Shown here: positions 52,499 through 61,269 of the stretch, piece after piece
Layout: each line of letters opens with the position of its first letter
How positions within the stretch are numbered: position 1 is the stretch's first letter
Made by a program: the position numbers and the translations under genes
Source of the DNA: Paenibacillus sp. FSL H8-0332
GTDB lineage: Bacteria; Bacillota; Bacilli; Paenibacillales; Paenibacillaceae
Direction of reading: 5' to 3'
Assembly: GCF_037963835.1 (NCBI RefSeq)
Contig: NZ_CP150145.1
Location: 5,828,001 to 5,892,000 of the forward strand
DNA length: 64,000 nt
Notes under the pieces: generated by a model
Database searches by the model: none
The model's input: the letters and a program-made list of their open reading frames with translations, nothing else
What the model was told of the DNA's origin: nothing

Positions 52499-53560
52499 AT
52501 GAGAACCCTACTTGTCCTGGGCGGCGGCTACGGCGGTCTTGCCCTCATTCAGCAACTGCTGGATAATCATCTCCCTCTTGATTGGGAAATCATTCTGGTG
52601 GACCGGATGCCCTATCAGGGGATCAAGACCGAATATTATGCACTGGCCGCAGGCACCGTCACCGATTACCATCTGCGGATTCAATTCCCGGTACACCCCC
52701 GCCTGACCGTACGTTACGGGCAGGTGGGCTCCATTGATCTGGCGAGCAGGCTGGTCCTGCTCGATTCCGGGGAGCCGATAGCCTATGATATCCTGGCGAT
52801 TGCCCTCGGCTGTACGGATAATTACCATAACATTCCGGGTGCAGAGGAATACACCTGCAGTATTCAGAGCTTCGCCGGAACCCGGGAAACTTACCGCCGG
52901 CTAAATGATGTGAAGCCTTATGGAACCGTCAACATCGTGGGCGGCGGGCTAAGCGGCGTAGAGATTGCTTCGGAGCTGCGGGAGAGCCGGCCGGATCTGA
53001 ATATCTCGCTTATGGACCGGGGAGAACGTATTTTGTCTTCTTTTCCGGCCAAGCTGTCCAGGTATGTCGAGGAATGGTTCAGTGAGCATCAGGTGGAGAC
53101 GATTGGCGGGGTGTCGGTCTCTCATGTAGAAAAGGATGCCATCTTCAATGGCACCCAGGGTATTCCTGCTGATGTTACGGTATGGACTGCCGGCATTCAG
53201 CCGGTGAAGGTCGTGCAGCAGCTTGAGCTTCCGAAGGACCGCGGAGGCAGGCTCATAGTGGGGGAATATTACAATATCGCTGATTATCCGGAGGTATATG
53301 TGATCGGAGACTGTGCCAGCCTGCCCTTTGCGCCCAGTGCACAGGCGGCGGGGGCCCAGGGCGAGCAGGTGGGCCAGATTATTCAGGCGCTATGGCGGGA
53401 GGAAACCCCGAAGCTGCATAAGATCAAGCTGAAGGGAACCCTCGGTTCACTCGGCAAAAATGCCGGCTTCGGCCTGATGGGCCGCCGCTCCGTCATGGGC
53501 CGGGTTCCACGCCTGCTGAAGAGCGGCGTCCTGTGGATGTCCAAACGCCATTTCGGCTGA
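52499..53560 (+). CDS. NDH-2-like FAD/NAD(P) oxidoreductase (YutJ-like)
   Basis: A 353-residue flavoprotein related to type II NADH dehydrogenases. It has the FAD motif (LVLGGGYGGLALIQQLL), the NAD-binding motif (VNIVGGGLSGVEIASELRES) and the second FAD region (EVYVIGDCASLPFAPSAQAA). The C-terminal membrane helix typical of Ndh is short, ending KRHFG. I use the ATG at 52499 with AAAGGAAG upstream. In Bacillus, yutJ neighbours yuzB and yutI as here. The electron acceptor is unproven. Confidence 0.87.
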   Translation: MRTLLVLGGGYGGLALIQQLLDNHLPLDWEIILVDRMPYQGIKTEYYALAAGTVTDYHLRIQFPVHPRLTVRYGQVGSIDLASRLVLLDSGEPIAYDILAIALGCTDNYHNIPGAEEYTCSIQSFAGTRETYRRLNDVKPYGTVNIVGGGLSGVEIASELRESRPDLNISLMDRGERILSSFPAKLSRYVEEWFSEHQVETIGGVSVSHVEKDAIFNGTQGIPADVTVWTAGIQPVKVVQQLELPKDRGGRLIVGEYYNIADYPEVYVIGDCASLPFAPSAQAAGAQGEQVGQIIQALWREETPKLHKIKLKGTLGSLGKNAGFGLMGRRSVMGRVPRLLKSGVLWMSKRHFG

Positions 53561-53582
53561 TAATCCCGGCTTGAATCCCGGC

Positions 53583-53837
53583 TTAGTCAATCTCCAGGCT
53601 GTCCCAGGCCTCTGCTTCTCTTATAGCGGCTTCAATAGCCTCTTCCAGAGCAGCGGGGGAATCGGCTTCAATGATCTCGCCATCAACCATGGCGAACGGC
53701 TGGAGGTAACACTCTCCGCAGTTGTTCAGACAGCCGTACTCCACTACATCATATTCAGGGTTTTGTTCCAGCTTAAGCTTGAGCGGTTCAGTGCCGTGGC
53801 CGATGTTGCTGGCACAGAATTCTATAATTGGTCTCAT
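53583..53837 (-). CDS. yuzB: YuzB-family protein (DUF1450)
   Basis: An 84-residue protein starting MRPIIEFCASNIGHG with the pattern YGCLNNCGECYLQPFAMVDG, the cysteine arrangement of Bacillus YuzB. Four cysteines spread over two motifs resemble a thioredoxin-like ferredoxin and could bind a metal or cluster; the function is unknown. It is convergent with the YutJ-like gene and divergent from the NifU-domain gene, the same order as in Bacillus. Confidence 0.87.
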   Translation of the reverse strand: MRPIIEFCASNIGHGTEPLKLKLEQNPEYDVVEYGCLNNCGECYLQPFAMVDGEIIEADSPAALEEAIEAAIREAEAWDSLEID

Positions 53838-53919
53838 GATGATCTCCCTATTCTGCCTTAACCATTTTATTTTTTAACTTTTTGTACTATAATAAACATA
53901 CGAAAGGAGTGATTGAGAA

Positions 53920-54168
53920 ATGAGTGAGAACGTACAAAGCGCAACCATGTATGATGAAGTACTGGAAGTGCTCGATAAACTTCGTCCGTTCCTGCAGCGC
54001 GATGGCGGTGACGTGGAACTGATTGATGTTGAAGACGGCATCGTCAAGTTGAAGCTTATGGGTGCATGCGGCAGTTGCCCAAGCTCCACGATCACGCTAA
54101 AAGCCGGGATCGAACGCGCCCTGATTGAAGAAGTAGAAGGCGTGGAAGAAGTCGTTCAGGTATTCTAA
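53920..54168 (+). CDS. NifU C-terminal-domain iron-sulfur scaffold (YutI-like)
   Basis: An 82-residue NifU-like (Nfu) protein: ALDs such as VLDKLRPFLQRDGGDVELID precede the cluster-binding CxxC in MGACGSCPSSTITL. It carries or transfers Fe-S clusters. AAAGGAG precedes the ATG and a strong terminator follows. Counterpart of Bacillus YutI. Confidence 0.94.
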   Translation: MSENVQSATMYDEVLEVLDKLRPFLQRDGGDVELIDVEDGIVKLKLMGACGSCPSSTITLKAGIERALIEEVEGVEEVVQVF

Positions 54169-54183
54169 TCCCGTTTCATAACC

Positions 54184-54218
54184 ATCCCGGCCTCCGCTAA
54201 GAGGCCGGGATTTTTTTT
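54184..54218 (+). terminator. Terminator after the NifU-domain gene
   Basis: ATCCCGGCCT pairs perfectly with AGGCCGGGAT over 10 bases and is followed by a run of T residues. Confidence 0.92.
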
Positions 54219-54262
54219 ATTATAGTGGATTTCGCCTGTAGGATCAACCTTCTGGCTATTTC

Positions 54263-54319
54263 AAAAAAAAACCAGAAGCCGCTCCGCCAGCCATCTCCGG
54301 CTACCGGGCTTCTTCTGGT
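54263..54319 (-). terminator. Terminator of the SAM-riboswitch metNIQ operon
   Basis: On the minus strand ACCAGAAG pairs with CTTCTGGT with further GC pairing inside. A run of T residues follows (the A run at 54263-54270 on the plus strand). Confidence 0.8.
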
Positions 54320-54354
54320 CTTCTTAGGATTATTCAGCTTCCCTAAGCTTAAGC

Positions 54355-55218
54355 TTAGAATGCCGGAACAATCGCACCTTCATACTGCTTCTCGATGAAC
54401 GCCTTCGCTTCCGGGGAAGTCAGCGCTGCTGCCAGCTTCTGGATCGCATCGGAGTCCTTATTGTCAGGACGGGCTACCAGCAGGTTGGCATATGGAGAAT
54501 CTCCGCCTTCAATGAACAACGCATCCTTCGTTGGAGACAGCTTGGCATCCAGTGCGAAGTTGGTGTTAATCAGCGCCAGGTCCACTTCATCCAGCTGACG
54601 GGGCAGCATGGCTGCATCCAGCTCAATGATATCCAGCTTCTTAGCGTTCTCTGTGATATCCGCTTTGGTGGAAGCAATATCCGTATCATCCTTCAGCTTG
54701 ATCAGACCGTTCTTCGCCAGCAGAATCAAGGCCCGGCCTCCGTTCGTCGCATCATTCGGAATCGCAACCTTGGCACCTTCTGCCAATTCGTCGATCGATT
54801 TGATCTTTTTGGAATAGGCACCAAATGGCTCTACATGAACAGCAGTTACAGATACGAGATCCGTACCGTTCTTGGTGTTCTGATCATCGAGATAAGGCTT
54901 GTGCTGGAAGAAGTTCGCATCGAGCTGCTTCTCAGCAAGCTGTGTATTGGGCAGGATATAATCCGAGAATTCTTTGATCTCCAGCTTAATGCCTTGGGCT
55001 TCAAGCTGCGGGGCAATCGCTTTGAGGATTTCCGCATGTGGTACAGCAGAAGCACCAATTACCAGGGTTACCGGGTCGGCAGCAGGCTCTGTAGCAGCCG
55101 CTTCTGTAGGTGCCTTTGTCGCAGCAGAGCTCGTGGCGTTATTCGCCTTGTTGTTTCCGCAAGCGGCAAGCACCAATACCAAGGTCAGGCTGAAGAATGT
55201 AAGCAGTACTTTTTTCAT
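54355..55218 (-). CDS. metQ: MetQ methionine-binding lipoprotein (second system)
   Basis: An NlpA/MetQ-family lipoprotein of 287 residues with lipobox TLVLVLAACG and an Ala/Thr-rich linker. The binding domain shows FFQHKPYLDDQNTKNGTDLV, VAIPNDATNGGRALILLAK and DLALINTNFALDA. A GGGGGA site precedes the ATG. It is the last gene of the operon under the SAM riboswitch, so it should bind methionine. Confidence 0.94.
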   Translation of the reverse strand: MKKVLLTFFSLTLVLVLAACGNNKANNATSSAATKAPTEAAATEPAADPVTLVIGASAVPHAEILKAIAPQLEAQGIKLEIKEFSDYILPNTQLAEKQLDANFFQHKPYLDDQNTKNGTDLVSVTAVHVEPFGAYSKKIKSIDELAEGAKVAIPNDATNGGRALILLAKNGLIKLKDDTDIASTKADITENAKKLDIIELDAAMLPRQLDEVDLALINTNFALDAKLSPTKDALFIEGGDSPYANLLVARPDNKDSDAIQKLAAALTSPEAKAFIEKQYEGAIVPAF

Positions 55219-55276
55219 CTGTAAATCCCCCTCTAATCCATATGGTTTATTGAATAAGGCTATATGTGGACGTACC

Positions 55277-55945
55277 TTATTTCCGTGTAAAATGTCTTAC
55301 CAGCCGGTCACCGGCCATTTGCAGCAGCTGCACCAGTATCACTATCAGAGCTACTGAGATAATCATGACTTCCTTCTCATAACGATAATATCCGTAACGG
55401 ATCGCCAGGTCTCCCAGGCCGCCGCCGCCAATAAATCCCGCCATGGCAGTATACGAGACAATGGTCACTATAGTAATGGTTATTCCGGCAAGCAAGCCCG
55501 GACGAGCCTCCGGCAGCAAGACGCGCATGACGATCTGCCCGGTGGATGCCCCCATACCCTGCGCTGCTTCAATAATTCCCCGGTCAACCTCCCGCAGCGC
55601 CGTTTCCACCAGTCTGGCGAAAAAGGGAGCCGCACCGATCACCAGTGCCAGAATGGTTCCACGCACACCGATGGAGGTGCCCATAATGATCTTGCTGAGC
55701 GGAATCAGGGCGACCATTAGAATGATAAACGGAACGGAACGCAGGATATTTACGATGAACGATAATACCGAGTAAACACCTCTGATAATAACGTTATTTG
55801 ATCCACCCCATAAATATAGCATAATTCCGAGCGGTAAACCAAGGATAATTGTGAATATTCCTGAAATAACAACCATGTTAAGTGTAGCCACCGTTGCATC
55901 GAGCATTTCTGCCCAATCAATCTTATTAAAATCCAGTCCGCCCAT
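55277..55945 (-). CDS. metI: MetI methionine ABC permease (second system)
   Basis: A 222-residue permease with five predicted helices. It has the cytoplasmic loop DRGIIEAAQGMGASTGQIVM and the conserved VSYTAMAGFIGGGGLGDLAI. It overlaps metN by one base (TGATG) with GGAGGTGA upstream, so translation is coupled. Confidence 0.95.
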   Translation of the reverse strand: MGGLDFNKIDWAEMLDATVATLNMVVISGIFTIILGLPLGIMLYLWGGSNNVIIRGVYSVLSFIVNILRSVPFIILMVALIPLSKIIMGTSIGVRGTILALVIGAAPFFARLVETALREVDRGIIEAAQGMGASTGQIVMRVLLPEARPGLLAGITITIVTIVSYTAMAGFIGGGGLGDLAIRYGYYRYEKEVMIISVALIVILVQLLQMAGDRLVRHFTRK

Positions 55946-56961
55946 CAGGAAATCACCTCCACATCAAGACCCTGCGCTACTAACTCCGTGAGCGTGACTT
56001 CAACAGCATCGGCAGGTCCCTCGAACCGGACGATCAGCTGCCCGTAAGGAACATCCTTGATCGTTGAGATGGTGCCATGGAGAATGGCGAAATGAACCCC
56101 GGTTCTCTGAACTACCTGGGAGAGCGTGGACCCGTAAGTCTTTTGCCCGAGAAAAGTGATCTTTACCGACTTCGTATAGCCTGGCTGTACAGCATCAATC
56201 GCCTGCCGGAGCGGTCCGCCCGACTGAGTCTCACTGCGGATGAATTCTTTGGTAACCTCATGCTTCGGCTTCAGAAATACCTGGGCCACTTCACCCTGCT
56301 CCACAATTCCTCCGCCATGAATCACGGCAACGCGGTCGCAGATGCTCTGAATCACATGCATTTCATGGGTAATCAGCACGATGGTCAAATGAAATTTGCT
56401 GTTGATATCCATCAGCAGGTGCAGAATGGAGTCTGTCGTCTGCGGGTCAAGCGCCGAGGTCGCTTCATCGCATAACAGAACGTCCGGATCACTCGCCAGC
56501 GCCCGGGCAATCCCGACACGCTGCTTCTGTCCGCCGGATAGCTGGGCCGGGTACTTATTCCAGTGCTCCTCCAGTCCGACCAAGGCGAGCAGCTCCTTGA
56601 CCTTTTGTTCAATCTCGGTTCTTCCAGCTCCGATCAGCCGCAGCGGAAACGCGATATTATCATAGACTGTAGCCGATGAGAGCAGATTGAAATGCTGAAA
56701 TATCATCCCGATCTTGCGCCGCTGCTCCTGCAGCTGTCCCTGGCTGAGCGCTGTCAGCTCCACACCGTCCACCCACACCTCGCCCGCAGTCGGGCGCTCC
56801 AGCAGATTAATGCAGCGGATCAGCGTGCTTTTGCCGGCCCCGGAGTGACCGATCACCCCGAAGATTTCACCCTTCTTAATCGACAGGCTCAGCGCAGAAA
56901 GTGCAGTTGCCTGCTTACTGCCTTTGCCGTACACTTTGGTTATATCCTTCAATTCTATCAA
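55945..56961 (-). CDS. metN: MetN methionine ABC ATPase (second system)
   Basis: A 338-residue ATPase with Walker A (GVIGHSGAGKSTLIR), Q-loop (GMIFQHFNLL), signature (QLSGGQKQRVGIA), Walker B (VLLCDEATSALD) and a C-terminal NIL domain. The start is a TTG at 56961, eight bases after AAGGGGGA. The transcript begins about 280 bases upstream and carries a SAM-I riboswitch. Confidence 0.95.
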   Translation of the reverse strand: MIELKDITKVYGKGSKQATALSALSLSIKKGEIFGVIGHSGAGKSTLIRCINLLERPTAGEVWVDGVELTALSQGQLQEQRRKIGMIFQHFNLLSSATVYDNIAFPLRLIGAGRTEIEQKVKELLALVGLEEHWNKYPAQLSGGQKQRVGIARALASDPDVLLCDEATSALDPQTTDSILHLLMDINSKFHLTIVLITHEMHVIQSICDRVAVIHGGGIVEQGEVAQVFLKPKHEVTKEFIRSETQSGGPLRQAIDAVQPGYTKSVKITFLGQKTYGSTLSQVVQRTGVHFAILHGTISTIKDVPYGQLIVRFEGPADAVEVTLTELVAQGLDVEVIS

Positions 56962-56999
56962 CCGCTGCGTCCCCCTTCTGTTCTAGCTTCCCTCATTGC

Positions 57000-57040
57000 A
57001 AAAAAGACCCCTTACGATCCGTGCAGATCGCAAGAGGCCC
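57000..57040 (-). terminator. Expression-platform terminator of the SAM riboswitch
   Basis: On the minus strand GGCCTCTTGCGATC pairs with GATCGTAAGGGGTC and is followed by TTTTTT. It lies between the aptamer and metN. Confidence 0.88.
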
Positions 57041-57063
57041 TGTGTGTATAATGACAATGCCTT

Positions 57064-57194
57064 CTCATCTGCCAAATACCCCGAATTGAAGGCATTGTAG
57101 GAATTAGCACCATGACATTTGGATGCAGCACTTAGCTGTATTCAAACCGGTTGCCGGGCTTCATCGGGCCTATCCCTCCGCCGCTCTCGATAAG
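57064..57194 (-). ncRNA. SAM-I (S-box) riboswitch aptamer
   Basis: The minus strand carries the S-box signature in order: CTTATCGAGAG with the CGGCGGAGGGA that follows, GGCCCGATGAAGCCCGGCAACC, GTGCTAATTCC, and GGCAGATGAG, which closes P1 (CTTATC with GATGAG). When SAM is bound, the downstream terminator forms and metNIQ is switched off. An 11-base alternative helix (57054-57064 with 57088-57098) could compete with P1 and P4. Confidence 0.96.
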
Positions 57195-57248
57195 ATAAAA
57201 GTATGAAGTTATATATTCCGTATCCTGTCAGAAGTTAATGTATGCCTA

Positions 57249-57277
57249 AGTATATTCAGTTTCGAGTTTTTTGTCAA
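57249..57277 (-). promoter_or_regulatory. Promoter of the SAM-riboswitch metNIQ operon
   Basis: On the minus strand a perfect TTGACA and TATACT are separated by 17 bases. It lies directly after the stop of the HEPN gene and gives a leader of about 280 bases. Confidence 0.85.
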
Positions 57278-57287
57278 AGGTAAGTTT

Positions 57288-58034
57288 TTACGAACGGGCA
57301 TGTCCGGATTTCAGGTCTGGGGCCGCTTTATTCTTGTGCCATTGTTCGTTACCGTACCTGTATGCGGCAGCCAGAGATTGGCATACCATCTCCAGGCTCT
57401 GCTTCAAATCCTCCAGATGGCTGTCGAGATCCTCCAGACGAATCTTGTCATGCAGTCCCTGGTGACGCTGCCAGAGATCGTCCGTCATCTCCGCGTTCAT
57501 GTAATGGATCTCAGCGTTGCGCCGCTTGCGCAGATTCTCTACCGGCTCCCGGTAGGAGTTCCTGATTCGCTCCAGTTCGTCCGCCAGCGGATGGTGCGCC
57601 TGAAGCAGCTGAAATTGCCGCAGCACCGTGAAGTAAGAGAAATGCACCTTCACCTTGGCGGTATTGAGATTGTACAGATTATTCAGCACCGTGCCCAGCT
57701 TGTCCAGCAGCGAGAAGACACGAATGAAGCCATCCTTATAGAAATACACATATCTGGCGTACTCCCCCTGCTCGGTGGACGACATATCATCCATATAACC
57801 GGCAACCACTGACTTTCGGAAAAAGGCGGCTGCGAACCAGCTCTGCTCCAGCTCATCCAGGGAGGAGATCAGGCCGCGCGTCCAGATTTCCAGTTTGCGG
57901 TATTCATGGTCATGGTCTTCATGTGCCGCCATCTCCTTGCGCAGCATGGAGGCAGCCTTCGCCATGGACTCCATAGCTTCAGCCAGCACACCGCTATTCA
58001 CGCGGGGCGGCTCTCCCAATAATGTCCGCAGCAT
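57288..58034 (-). CDS. HEPN-domain protein (Cthe_2314-like)
   Basis: A 248-residue mostly helical protein with a HEPN-type motif R-x4-H at Arg172 to His177 (RRNAEIHYMN), matching my memory of the Cthe_2314-like HEPN group. It has an N-terminal basic/acidic helix (AMESMAKAASMLRKEM) and a C-terminal amphipathic helix. The start at 58034 lies eight bases after AAGGAGG. HEPN proteins can be RNases in toxin-antitoxin or defence systems, but here no antitoxin-like partner is adjacent. It follows the UbiD gene by 26 bases and may be co-transcribed. Function unknown. Confidence 0.7.
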   Translation of the reverse strand: MLRTLLGEPPRVNSGVLAEAMESMAKAASMLRKEMAAHEDHDHEYRKLEIWTRGLISSLDELEQSWFAAAFFRKSVVAGYMDDMSSTEQGEYARYVYFYKDGFIRVFSLLDKLGTVLNNLYNLNTAKVKVHFSYFTVLRQFQLLQAHHPLADELERIRNSYREPVENLRKRRNAEIHYMNAEMTDDLWQRHQGLHDKIRLEDLDSHLEDLKQSLEMVCQSLAAAYRYGNEQWHKNKAAPDLKSGHARS

Positions 58035-58060
58035 ATTTTGACCCTCCTTAAAGTTCACTT

Positions 58061-59833
58061 TTACACTAGAGGAAAATAACGGTTCCAGTTGCGGTCTACC
58101 CGCTTTGCAATATCCTCGCTCGGAGCCAGCTCCTCCGGGTATCCCGGCTTCATCCGGGCATCTATAATGATCGGCAGCGTATAGCTGACAGTGCCGCGGT
58201 GTACCTGGGCCGCCGAATAGATATCATCCGCCGGATTGAAGCGGGTGAATACGCTCCACAGGAATGAGGTCTGCGTGCTTACCGCTTCTTCCGCCTGATC
58301 GACCAGCACAATCAGCGGCCAGGCGGTCTCCCTCTCCTTGAAGACAGACACCAGCCGCTCCGGCAGCTCCGGGTCCTCTTCATAGGATGCACCGGAAACG
58401 GCTAAACATCCTCCGCAATAAGGCACAGCGGCGGTGATTGATGGAAGCAGACCCTCTGTATACGTCCTTGGCAGCTGACGGACCGGACTGCCGAGGCCCG
58501 CCAGCACCGCTTTGCTGCCGTGATTCAGCTTGCGGCCGGTATAATCCAGCGTATCCATGGAGGTATTGGCAAAGATCGTCAGATCCGATTGCGGGTTGAA
58601 GCGCTCAAGCACCGTTTCGAGCAGCTTAGGGAAATCGGTCAGCTCCACCTGAACATTTGTCAGCAGCAGGAATTTGGTTAAGGAGAGCTGGCCTTCCCCC
58701 AAAATACGAAACGCTGACACCATATACTCACGCGGATAGCTTTCCCTCACAACCGCTGAAGTCAGTGAATGTGAACCCGATTCGGAGTAGGACCATAAGG
58801 CTTTGACCGAAGGAATCAGCAGAGGATAGGCCGGAGCGAGCAGCCGCTGCAAATAATCCTTCAGATAATAGTCTTCCTGGCGCGGCTTGCCGGTGATGGT
58901 CGCCGGGAAGATGGCATCCTTGCGGTGCCACATCCGTTGAACATGCATGACCGGGAAATCATGCTGCATGGAATAGTAGCCGGACTGGCTGCCATACGGC
59001 CCTTCCGCTCTCCGCTCCAGCGGAGACACACGCCCCCGGATGGAGAACTCCGCCTCGGCCGGAATCTGGTGCCCGCCCAAGGGGTCCTTCACCATGGGGA
59101 GCTTGCCGCCCAGCATCAGCGAGGCCAGCAGCAGCTCTGGAATCCGTTCCGGAACCGGTGCCACTGCCGCAGCAATCAGGGCCGGCGGTCCGCCGATGAA
59201 GACAGACACCGGCAGGGTCTCGCCGAGAAGCTCTGCCTGCGAATGATGGAAGCCGCCGCCCTTATGAATCTGCCAGTGGATGCCTGTGGTGCTGTCGTCA
59301 TACACCTGAATCCGGTACAATCCGAGATTATGATCCTTCGGGTTAGTGATATTCTCCGTATAGACCAGAGGAAGCGTGATGAACGCCCCGCCATCCTTAG
59401 GCCAGGCTGTAATCCGGGGCAGCTCCTTCAGAGGGTCACTGCTGCTGCAGACGCCGAGCACCGGAGCCTCTCCTTGCGGTATATTCTTGGTGCCTGCCCT
59501 CAGCAGCTCAAGCAGCACCGTCTTTTCCCGCCATACGCCGGCGGCGGAAGGCGGAATCAGCTGCTCCATCGCCGTTGTCAGCGACTTCAGCAGCTGCTCC
59601 GGTCTTGTCCCAAAGGCTTTGTTGACGCGCCGGACTGTACCGAACAGATTCGTAGCAACCGGGAACGGTGTTCCTTGCACGTTCGTGAACAGCAGTGCCG
59701 GGCCTTCCTCCTGCACCACCCGGCGGTGAATTTCGGCAAGCTCCAGATAAGGATCAACAGGCGTATCTATCACTGCCAGATCCTTATCCCTGCGGAGCTG
59801 CTCGATCCATTGTCGTAAATTACCGTAACGCAC
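58061..59833 (-). CDS. UbiD-family decarboxylase (probable menaquinone/futalosine pathway)
   Basis: A 590-residue member of the UbiD family, which decarboxylate aromatic or unsaturated acids with prenylated FMN. Family features include VYTENITNPKDHNLGLYRIQ (metal/prFMN region), EAEFSIRGRVSPLERRAEGP (with the active-site E-x-x-R-E-type residues) and GYYSMQHDFPVMHVQRMWHR. The start is a GTG nine bases after AGGAGG. Bacteria using the futalosine route often have a UbiD-type enzyme for the final decarboxylation to the naphthoate ring; with mqnE in the same window, this is the likely role, though not proven. Confidence 0.85.
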   Translation of the reverse strand: MRYGNLRQWIEQLRRDKDLAVIDTPVDPYLELAEIHRRVVQEEGPALLFTNVQGTPFPVATNLFGTVRRVNKAFGTRPEQLLKSLTTAMEQLIPPSAAGVWREKTVLLELLRAGTKNIPQGEAPVLGVCSSSDPLKELPRITAWPKDGGAFITLPLVYTENITNPKDHNLGLYRIQVYDDSTTGIHWQIHKGGGFHHSQAELLGETLPVSVFIGGPPALIAAAVAPVPERIPELLLASLMLGGKLPMVKDPLGGHQIPAEAEFSIRGRVSPLERRAEGPYGSQSGYYSMQHDFPVMHVQRMWHRKDAIFPATITGKPRQEDYYLKDYLQRLLAPAYPLLIPSVKALWSYSESGSHSLTSAVVRESYPREYMVSAFRILGEGQLSLTKFLLLTNVQVELTDFPKLLETVLERFNPQSDLTIFANTSMDTLDYTGRKLNHGSKAVLAGLGSPVRQLPRTYTEGLLPSITAAVPYCGGCLAVSGASYEEDPELPERLVSVFKERETAWPLIVLVDQAEEAVSTQTSFLWSVFTRFNPADDIYSAAQVHRGTVSYTLPIIIDARMKPGYPEELAPSEDIAKRVDRNWNRYFPLV

Positions 59834-59894
59834 TATAGCCTTCCTCCTCAAACAGGACGTTATGCTTATCCCGTCCACCGTTGCCGTATGCTTA

Positions 59895-60830
59895 TCACTT
59901 GCTGCTCCTGCCAGCTCCGCTTAATTGCCAGACCCTTACACTCATGTAGCACAGAACCCCGAAGAGCCCGGAGATCAGCACAATATGAGACATCGCAGCA
60001 AATATGTACAATTTTTCATTATTCAGTGTGTATACCACAGCCGCTCCGCTGAATACCTGCATCAGGCATAGCAGAACTGCCGCTACTCCCAGAGCCCTCA
60101 GTTCAGGCAGCTCCTTATACTTCCAGAAGGCCAGATGCCCAAGGATAGCCGTCAGCAGGAAAAGAATCGCCGCCGCCATCCGGTGCACGAATACGATTCC
60201 TACTCCGCCGCTCATCTCCGGAATCCATTGTCCGTTACACAGCGGCCAGCCTGAACATCCGCCCTGGGAGCTGGTGTGGCTTACATAGGCCCCAATGTAG
60301 ACAACGATATATGAATATACTGCAGTAACCCAGGTTAAGTTGCGGAAGGCTGGGCGGACTTTGGGACTTCCCGTGCTGACACCCGCTCCTGGGGAGAATG
60401 TCCGCCGGGTCCCAAGCGCCAGCATCAGCGAACCGGCGAAGGCGATCAGCGAGAAGCCCATATGCAGGGCCATAACCGCGGCCGACTGCGATTTCACTAC
60501 TGCAAGCGCTCCCATCCCGCCTTGAACGATGACGAAGATCAGGGTCAGCAGGGCATAGACCAGCAGATCCTTACGGTGCCTGGCATAACGCCAGAAGGCA
60601 ACCATGGAAGCCAGGGACAGCAGGCCAGCCAGGCCGCTGAACAAGCGGTGTGTATATTCAATCAGAGAGCCGATCGTATAGGCCGGAATCAGCTTCCCGT
60701 GGCACAGCGGCCACTGATTTCCGCACTCCAGTCCCGAACCGGTCTTGGTCACCACAACCCCGCCGAACAGCGCCATGAACATAATGAGACAGGTCAGATA
60801 GCTGAGCCATTTTAATTGAAGTGTCGTCAA
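59895..60830 (-). CDS. ctaA: Heme A synthase CtaA
   Basis: CtaA oxidises heme O to heme A for the aa3 oxidase. The 311-residue membrane protein has eight helices. The heme-ligand histidines lie in EYTHRLFSG, ALHMGFSL, VFVHRMAAA and AMSHIVLIS, and both GNQWPLCHGK and the CSGWPLCNGQ cysteine-pair region are conserved. I start it at the TTG at 60830 (LTTLQLKWLSYLT), giving the normal length; an earlier ATG adds 49 residues unlike the family. It follows the thioredoxin-like gene after a terminator, so it has its own promoter. Confidence 0.93.
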   Translation of the reverse strand: MTTLQLKWLSYLTCLIMFMALFGGVVVTKTGSGLECGNQWPLCHGKLIPAYTIGSLIEYTHRLFSGLAGLLSLASMVAFWRYARHRKDLLVYALLTLIFVIVQGGMGALAVVKSQSAAVMALHMGFSLIAFAGSLMLALGTRRTFSPGAGVSTGSPKVRPAFRNLTWVTAVYSYIVVYIGAYVSHTSSQGGCSGWPLCNGQWIPEMSGGVGIVFVHRMAAAILFLLTAILGHLAFWKYKELPELRALGVAAVLLCLMQVFSGAAVVYTLNNEKLYIFAAMSHIVLISGLFGVLCYMSVRVWQLSGAGRSSK

Positions 60831-60881
60831 TAATATCACCCGTATTGTATAGGAATGAGTAGCGTCAAAGGATAGAAAAAA

Positions 60882-60918
60882 AGCACCGCTTCTGCTCGGA
60901 TAGGGCGAAAGCGGTGCT
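60882..60918 (-). terminator. Terminator after the thioredoxin-like gene
   Basis: On the minus strand AGCACCGCTT pairs with AAGCGGTGCT and is followed by a run of T residues. Confidence 0.88.
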
Positions 60919-60924
60919 GCGGAA

Positions 60925-61269
60925 TTACTTGTGAATGCTGAGATAAACGTCCAGCGCCGTATCAAGAAACTTCTCAATTTCCTCCCGGGACTTCCGGAGC
61001 TTGTTCACAAACCGGACCAGTTCCCGTCCATCAGTGTACGCGACAAAGCTAGGAATGCCCAGTATATTCTGTTCCTGGCTGACATCGCCTACAGCATCGA
61101 CATCCACTTCGACCAGGGTAAGACGCTCAGCATATTTCTGTTCCACATCAGGCATGAACGGATCAATAAATTTGCAATCCACACACCAATCTGCCTTGAA
61201 GACTGCCACCGTCAGGCGCGGAGACTGAATTGCTACCTGGAACTGGGCAGGCGAGCTGATTTTGTCCAT
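60925..61269 (-). CDS. Thioredoxin-like protein with CVDC active site
   Basis: A 114-residue thioredoxin-fold protein. The active site is FKADWCVDCKFIDPFM and the cis-proline loop is ILGIPSFVAYTDG. The CVDC pair differs from the CGPC of the trxA product in this window. No signal peptide, so it is probably cytoplasmic. I use the ATG at 61269 with GAAGGGA upstream. It may be a detoxification or cytochrome-related thioredoxin given ctaA next to it; that is inference. Confidence 0.87.
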   Translation of the reverse strand: MDKISSPAQFQVAIQSPRLTVAVFKADWCVDCKFIDPFMPDVEQKYAERLTLVEVDVDAVGDVSQEQNILGIPSFVAYTDGRELVRFVNKLRKSREEIEKFLDTALDVYLSIHK

